Assembly: GCA_034509755.1 (NCBI GenBank)
Contig: CM067541.1
Coordinates: 30,765,504 to 30,829,503, forward strand
Length of the DNA stretch: 64,000 nt
Direction of reading: 5' to 3'
Source: Anisodus tanguticus
Taxonomy: Eukaryota; Streptophyta; Magnoliopsida; Solanales; Solanaceae
The notes below the pieces were generated by a model, which worked only from the letters and a program-made list of their open reading frames with translations, had not been told where the DNA came from and did not search any database. Every line of letters begins with the position of its first letter. The stretch's first letter is position 1. The translations under genes and the position numbers were made by a program. Shown piece after piece: positions 59,166 through 64,000 of this stretch.

Positions 59166-59972
59166 AATTAAACTATATCACAGGGTCAACAACATCACAC
59201 TAGTAAGTCCACAAATTCAATAGAACCAGATGGAGTCGTAGGTGACATCCACTCGAACAAACACCCCTAGCAGGTCAACAAAGCCAAATGGCGTCAGAGG
59301 AGGCGCCCACTTAAAAGAAGTCACCCAAGAGGGTACAACAAACAAAGTCACATAGGTATGAAAAATATAAAAATATAAATAATCAATATGCGGGTATCAG
59401 CATATGGAAACTATTCAAAGCAACCGGATGTGAAAAGCAGAAAGACAAAATTCAGATACATGCGGAGCAAACGTAGAACTTGTTCTTGTGAAGCTAGTCG
59501 AAATAAGTGTCAACAAGAGTCAAGCTCTCTCCATATGAGCTTGAACATCACTCCGAATTGACCTCGCTCGAAAATCATGAATTTTGTATTTATTTTAAAC
59601 CCGAAATTGGTTGGACATATTCCGGAAGGGTCGTAGGGACTCTCACATAAGGAATACCCTTTTCGGGCCATCGAGTCGAACTACAAGTGACTTGATTCCC
59701 AAAAGATGGGATATGTAAGCCACTCAATCTATGAGGATCGTTCACATTTCAACAAAATAATTTCAGATTTTTTTAGTTTGATACTTTTATTTTATCATCT
59801 TTTAGTAGTATAATCGAATCGAACTACAAGTGACCTGAATTTTCATGCAACCTAAGATATGTAGGAAACCCAGAAACTAGGGTCCGACCATAATTTTTCC
59901 ATATTGCATAAAAACGAGAAGTAATTTCCTATTGGTCGGCTAAAAACTAGGTCAATTAAATTTCGTTGCTCA
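59166..59972. other. Distal 3' UTR of element B
   Basis: No gene. 59215-59320 has GTCGTAGGTGACATCCACTC and GTCAGAGGAGGCGCCCACTT, similar to repeats in B' (GTGACATCCGCTC) and A (AGGCGCCCACCT). Confidence 0.45.
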
Positions 59973-60010
59973 GGGATGGTCTAGCCATCCCCGAATAATG
60001 AAGGGGCAGT
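59973..60010 (+). other. Hairpin and polypurine tract of element B
   Basis: GGGATGG (59973-59979) pairs with CCATCCC (59985-59991) around a 5-base loop. The purine-rich GAAGGGGCAG (60000-60009) follows 8 bases later, directly before the 3' LTR. Confidence 0.7.
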
Positions 60011-63000
60011 TGTTGACACCAAAATTTTACCCTCCAATAATTTTATTTAATTATTCAGATTTCTCGAGTCACAGGCAGAGTGAAATATATTTTTCACATA
60101 GCGAATATGATTTTACAAGATTATTCTGCGAGTATTTTGTCATTTTATTTGATAAAATATCACTTGGTATATATATTATATATCATATCTTTTACATAGT
60201 TTGATCATTAATTATGATTTAGGAATTGTAGCTTAATATTATAAATGTAATTGTCTCAAAAGAATTTTCAAAATTAAAAGATTAATGTTTCGCTCCGTCA
60301 AATTCAGAAAATTATCAATTAAATAGGATAATGAAATTACATCTCAATTTTAAATTTAAAATACATTTGCACGACTTTAATTTCATTAACTCCAAATAAT
60401 GTAAAATTTAGGCTCAAATTGAAACTATCGATTTAATTCGGTCATATTTGAGTTTATTTGGATCATTAGTGTATTTAAAAAGTGGTCACATTTGCAAAAT
60501 ATGTGGAACAGTCAATTTAATTCACAATCGCTAAGCGTATATAATAAAATAGAGTGAAAAGGTCCGATCGTCGGTAGGAAAGCTCTGTTATGCACCAACG
60601 ACGGCTTACATTGGGCCAGTCTAATTTTCATCTAATCACGACCAGAACTAAGCAAAATGACTCAGGGCCCAGCCCATTGCATGGCGTAAAGAGGACAAAA
60701 GGCCCTCTTCTTTTTATTTTACGATTTGGCATAAGGCTTTTCCCTAGCCGTTGCCTTGCTCTGCATTTCCATTTCCAAAGATGGAAATATGACAGTGGTA
60801 TATGTTTCTTTGATCCTTGTTGCTTCGACGAGAGAGAAAAGAGCATTTATTGCTCCCCTCCTCTCTCCTCTCTCCTCCATGCCATGGTACCACCGTACCA
60901 CCACCCCCAACCCCCAAGGTAAGGTTCGCCACTCTGACATGCTTTTTGCTAGTATTAATTTCTTCTTGTCCAATTACGAATTCAAATCCTTTATTCTCAT
61001 TGGTTGAGAACACCATTGGAGGGAAATTCCCCTCCAAAAGGGAGTTCTCCCACATCGACAACTTCAGGTATGTTAGGGTTTCGTTTCCCCTATAAATTTA
61101 GACATTCATCCTACATTTTAATGGTCTGAAATTTGATATTTAGCATTCACATTGATTGAGAGCCATTTTCAAGTTAAAATTCAATTAACTAGGCTTAAGT
61201 TGGGATCCAACCCTTTGGCTGAACCTAGAACTAGTTTTGATTGATCGATTCACAACTTAAACTTTTTCCTTTTCGTGTGTTTGTGAGTTGTTGAGATCCC
61301 CAGAGTGAAGAACAAGCTCCAAATCGATCTTTAGGCTGCCTCCACACAAGTTAAATACAATTCCTCTTTAATTTTCTATTTAATTAGCTTAGTATAATTT
61401 ATATTATTTGTTTGTGTGTTGATTAAGCATGTTTAATAGAGATTACTGATTGTTTAGGTTCATTAGGTTAGTTGTTAAGCATGTTTAGTTAGGATTAGTT
61501 GTTACTTGTGTGTATTTGTTTAATAATTAGTAAGTTTTGATTGTTATAAACCACTGTGTGATCTTTATTGGTATTGTTTAGGCCATTATTGGCATTTACT
61601 ATGATATTAGAAGCATGATTAGTTAGCATAATTACTGTTTGAGCTTGTTAAGTTATTTGTTAAACATGTTTTAGTTTACTAAACCAATGATTAGTGAGCT
61701 TGCTTAGTTAAAGTCATTGTTAATGTTTCATTATTAGGGTTGTTTGTACCCACCAGATTGATAGCCAACATGTTAGTCACTATTAGAGTATGTTAAGATA
61801 GCTATTTGTGTGTTAAGTGTCTATCATGCTAGATTAAGGCAGTTTTAAGCATGTATGAATAATTGAGACTATAAAACTTGTATTTGGATGTTCATGGATA
61901 AGTTTTGTGTGTTTAGTTGTGTATCAACACTATTTATTGACTGGTTGTTTATGGCTAGATAGATAGATAGATACTAAACATGTTAGTTTATGGTTGGCTT
62001 TGTGCACATACAAATCATGTAGTTGGATTAACACCTAATTTAAAGTCTATTTGATCATGTGTGAAGTGTTTCAATGGTTGTGAATTGATTGGTATGTTAA
62101 TTCCAGTTTGTTTTAGAACAATTTTTAAAATGTTTAGATAATAGGACATTCAAAGTGTGGTCTGGAACTTGCTAATTGAATAACTAATTTAAAAAGCTAC
62201 TGTGTTGGTCTGAGAAGTATGTTTACCTCTTAGGAACTATGTTTAGTTAATCCATGCCCCCATCATACTTCTTTTGTCATTTAACACTAGTATTAAGATA
62301 AAAATGGGTTATTAAGGTAAGCTTGTGCTTATTTGGTGTATGTGTTTGCTCTTAAAGGCCATATCTAGTTTGAATGTGTTGTAGATGACTTCTATTATGT
62401 CACTTAGTCTCTGTTTAGGTTTGAAATAACTTAATATGTTAAGAGTTTAGCTTAAATCTGCGAATCTAGAAATTCATTTCGTCCAATTGAACATTCTTGA
62501 ACTCTTTCTTTTGTTGAACCAAAAAGATTTGTGCCAAAATAACATATGCCAAGAAGAACAAAAGTCCTTGGACATGTAATGGATCTTGAAGTACTATTTC
62601 TACATCTCCCTGGCCGAATCCGCCTACATTAGGATTACTCATTAACGATTGATCAAATTTGATAGATTCACCATCGGAAACAAGAAGTTCTGGTTTGGGG
62701 GGATAATATCAACCGGTCTGTTTAGCCAAAAGTAGCCAAGACTGTATGATGTTTACTTTACAAAGAACTTGACTGCATATCCCTAGGTATTCTAGTTGTC
62801 TTCCTACCATTAACATGCTCCCAATAGTCTCTAAGTGATCACATATGCATCTGCTCACAATTCTTTATGTAAATAGCCTTGCATCCAGTTTAGTTTGATT
62901 GTTTATGCCTTTATTATGTCCTTACATGCTGATTGAAGTAGTGTGTCCCTGACCACTCTTGTGTCCATATCTGTTTCCAAATAGATCAAATGGAATACTA

Positions 63001-64000
63001 GAGTCCTAGGCCATTAGAGATGAACTGATTAATATGTGTTGTTTGTTCTTGTATTGTAATATGATTCAGAAACTAGACATGTAGCTCGACCTCCTTTAGG
63101 GCTTATCATGTGTTTTCTGGTGTTCTAAAACTAGCCATGTTAAGGGTATACTTGCATCATGTCATCTCCCATCTTTGCATGACCCTAACAGTAGCCCCAA
63201 GTTCAATATAACCTCTATAGAATGCACTACATGTCTATGAAATGCTGGCTGCTTGGGCAAGCCTTCATCTGAGTGTATTATTGTCTTCCATGTTTTTGTC
63301 TAACTAAACTGGTTTATTAATGTTATGCCATGCGTAAATGTTTTATTAAACTAGCTTATCTTTGTGCATTTCCTGTTTTCACAAGGATTAGTTTGAATTT
63401 TAAGATGCCTCAGGACATAAGTGAATTAGGACAGTTGTTATGTATATCTTATTTTGCTTTTACATCTTTGTGTTGTTTGAAAATATATATCAATATACTC
63501 CTTGGTATACAAGTTGTATACTGAATATGCCTACTATATGAGAGTATACAAGTTGTACATCATCTTGTATATCACTCATAAGTATCCTGTTATGTGTGCT
63601 TTGTTGGGCATAGTCCATTTCTGATAGCTTCTTCTATTTTCCTTCTTCACGACTGCAAATTGGGCCTAGCCCGCTGTTTTTTTCTTCTTTTTCCTTACGT
63701 GGTCGTGTTTGTTTTGGGCTAGTCCAGTTATTCTAAATCAAATGTAAGTTGTTATGGGATGTCTACTTGTTTGTTCCATAACTTAATTTGATAAGCCTTG
63801 AGTACTTCTAACTTGCATTTTTGTTTTCCCTTGCATATCGTCTGCTGCATTGCCACGAGATGGGACCTTACTGGGCCCATCACATATTCAGACGAGTCAT
63901 GCATCTCACATTCATGTCGATTGGGCTGAGGCCCAATCATACCTATTCTGGCCAAGATGAAAATGCAAGGGAAGCTAACATTTGCAATAAGCCCTAACTA
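60011..64000 (+). repeat. 3' LTR of element B (continues beyond the window)
   Basis: TGTTGACACCAAAATTTTAC onward, at least 3990 bp, parallel to 50862-53047 until 62446 and single-copy here afterwards. A C-rich block at 60900-60920 is shared with 51555. The tail (63480-63560, 63860) has TATACAAGTTGTATA-type and GGGCCCATCAC sequence echoed in the B' LTR (21890-22370). ORFs at 60590-61095 are incidental to the LTR. Confidence 0.85.
61091..61098 (+). promoter_or_regulatory. LTR promoter TATA box, element B 3' LTR
   Basis: TATAAATT about 1.08 kb into the LTR, after TTCTCCCACATCGAC, as in B' (19048). Mutated to AATAAATT in the 5' copy (51752). Confidence 0.6.

Larger units (their letters stand above)
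50862..64000 (+). mobile_element. Element B: Tat retrotransposon, right end outside the window
   Basis: LTR 50862-53047, C-family insertion 53048-55931, LTR fragment 55932-56252, integrase remnant 56253-56980, 3' UTR repeats 57098-59945, hairpin and purine tract (59973-60010), 3' LTR 60011 to beyond 64000. The LTRs at 50862 and 60011 resemble each other much more than the B' LTR at 18060. gag, protease, RT and RNase H are gone. Confidence 0.8.

Noticed and set aside
60590..61095. Overlapping ORFs of 83-110 residues on both strands
   Set aside because: Inside the element B 3' LTR; the same region of the 5' LTR (51421-51714) does not keep the same frames.

Overview
The window reads as repeat-dense intergenic DNA from a plant nuclear genome, with no intact host gene, tRNA or rRNA that I can recognise. 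Almost every base I can place belongs to LTR retrotransposons of the Ty3/gypsy superfamily (Tat and chromovirus types) plus one Ty1/copia remnant, nested inside one another. A (TTG)n-tailed SINE 3' end, LTRs beginning TGTCATGACC and TGTAACACCCC, and a 'putative plant transposon protein' pseudogene make a nightshade (Solanaceae) the likeliest source. That is an inference from family resemblance, not a database result.

Layout, left half. 1-725 is a broken copia polyprotein (protease and pre-integrase). About 850-2299 plus 16618-16850 is a large imperfect inverted repeat (foldback-like), with arms of roughly 0.8-0.9 kb. Its right arm is split by element A (2300-16612), a structurally complete Tat element of 14.3 kb. 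A has LTRs of about 3.9 kb, a perfect CAAAG target-site duplication, a tRNA-Arg primer-binding site, a broken gag, a pol reduced to the integrase tail, and a 3' UTR packed with several unrelated tandem arrays. 16896-18059 holds a SINE tail fragment and an unrecognised decayed coding stretch.

Layout, right half. Element B' is an older Tat copy. Its LTR starts at 18060 and resumes at 29122. It is followed by an ORF1-like pseudogene (30380-31440), RNase H and integrase remnants (43499-45502) and a 3' UTR to 46723. B' is interrupted three times: by chromovirus E (22893-29121, inside its LTR), by minus-strand C-family LTR material enclosing a plus-strand plant-transposon-protein pseudogene (31481-43500), and by chromovirus D (46724-50861, integrase plus chromodomain only). 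A second Tat copy, B, starts at 50862 inside D's 3' LTR and runs off the window. B carries a further C-family LTR (53048-55931), an integrase remnant, a 49-bp tandem array and a 3' LTR from 60011.

No element encodes a full set of enzymes, so all are non-autonomous or dead. The features most worth following up are shared by separate Tat copies. First, each LTR has a TATA box followed 260-300 bases later by a GTAA splice-donor-like site, and in A there is a TACTAAC branch point and acceptor just before gag. Second, a repeated GAACTACG...GGATACGTAGGC motif lies after the integrase of all three. Third, a hairpin sits directly at or before the polypurine tract in both copies where it is visible. 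I found no convincing new defence system, gene cluster or other undescribed protein system. Boundaries marked 'about' come from comparing copies by eye.
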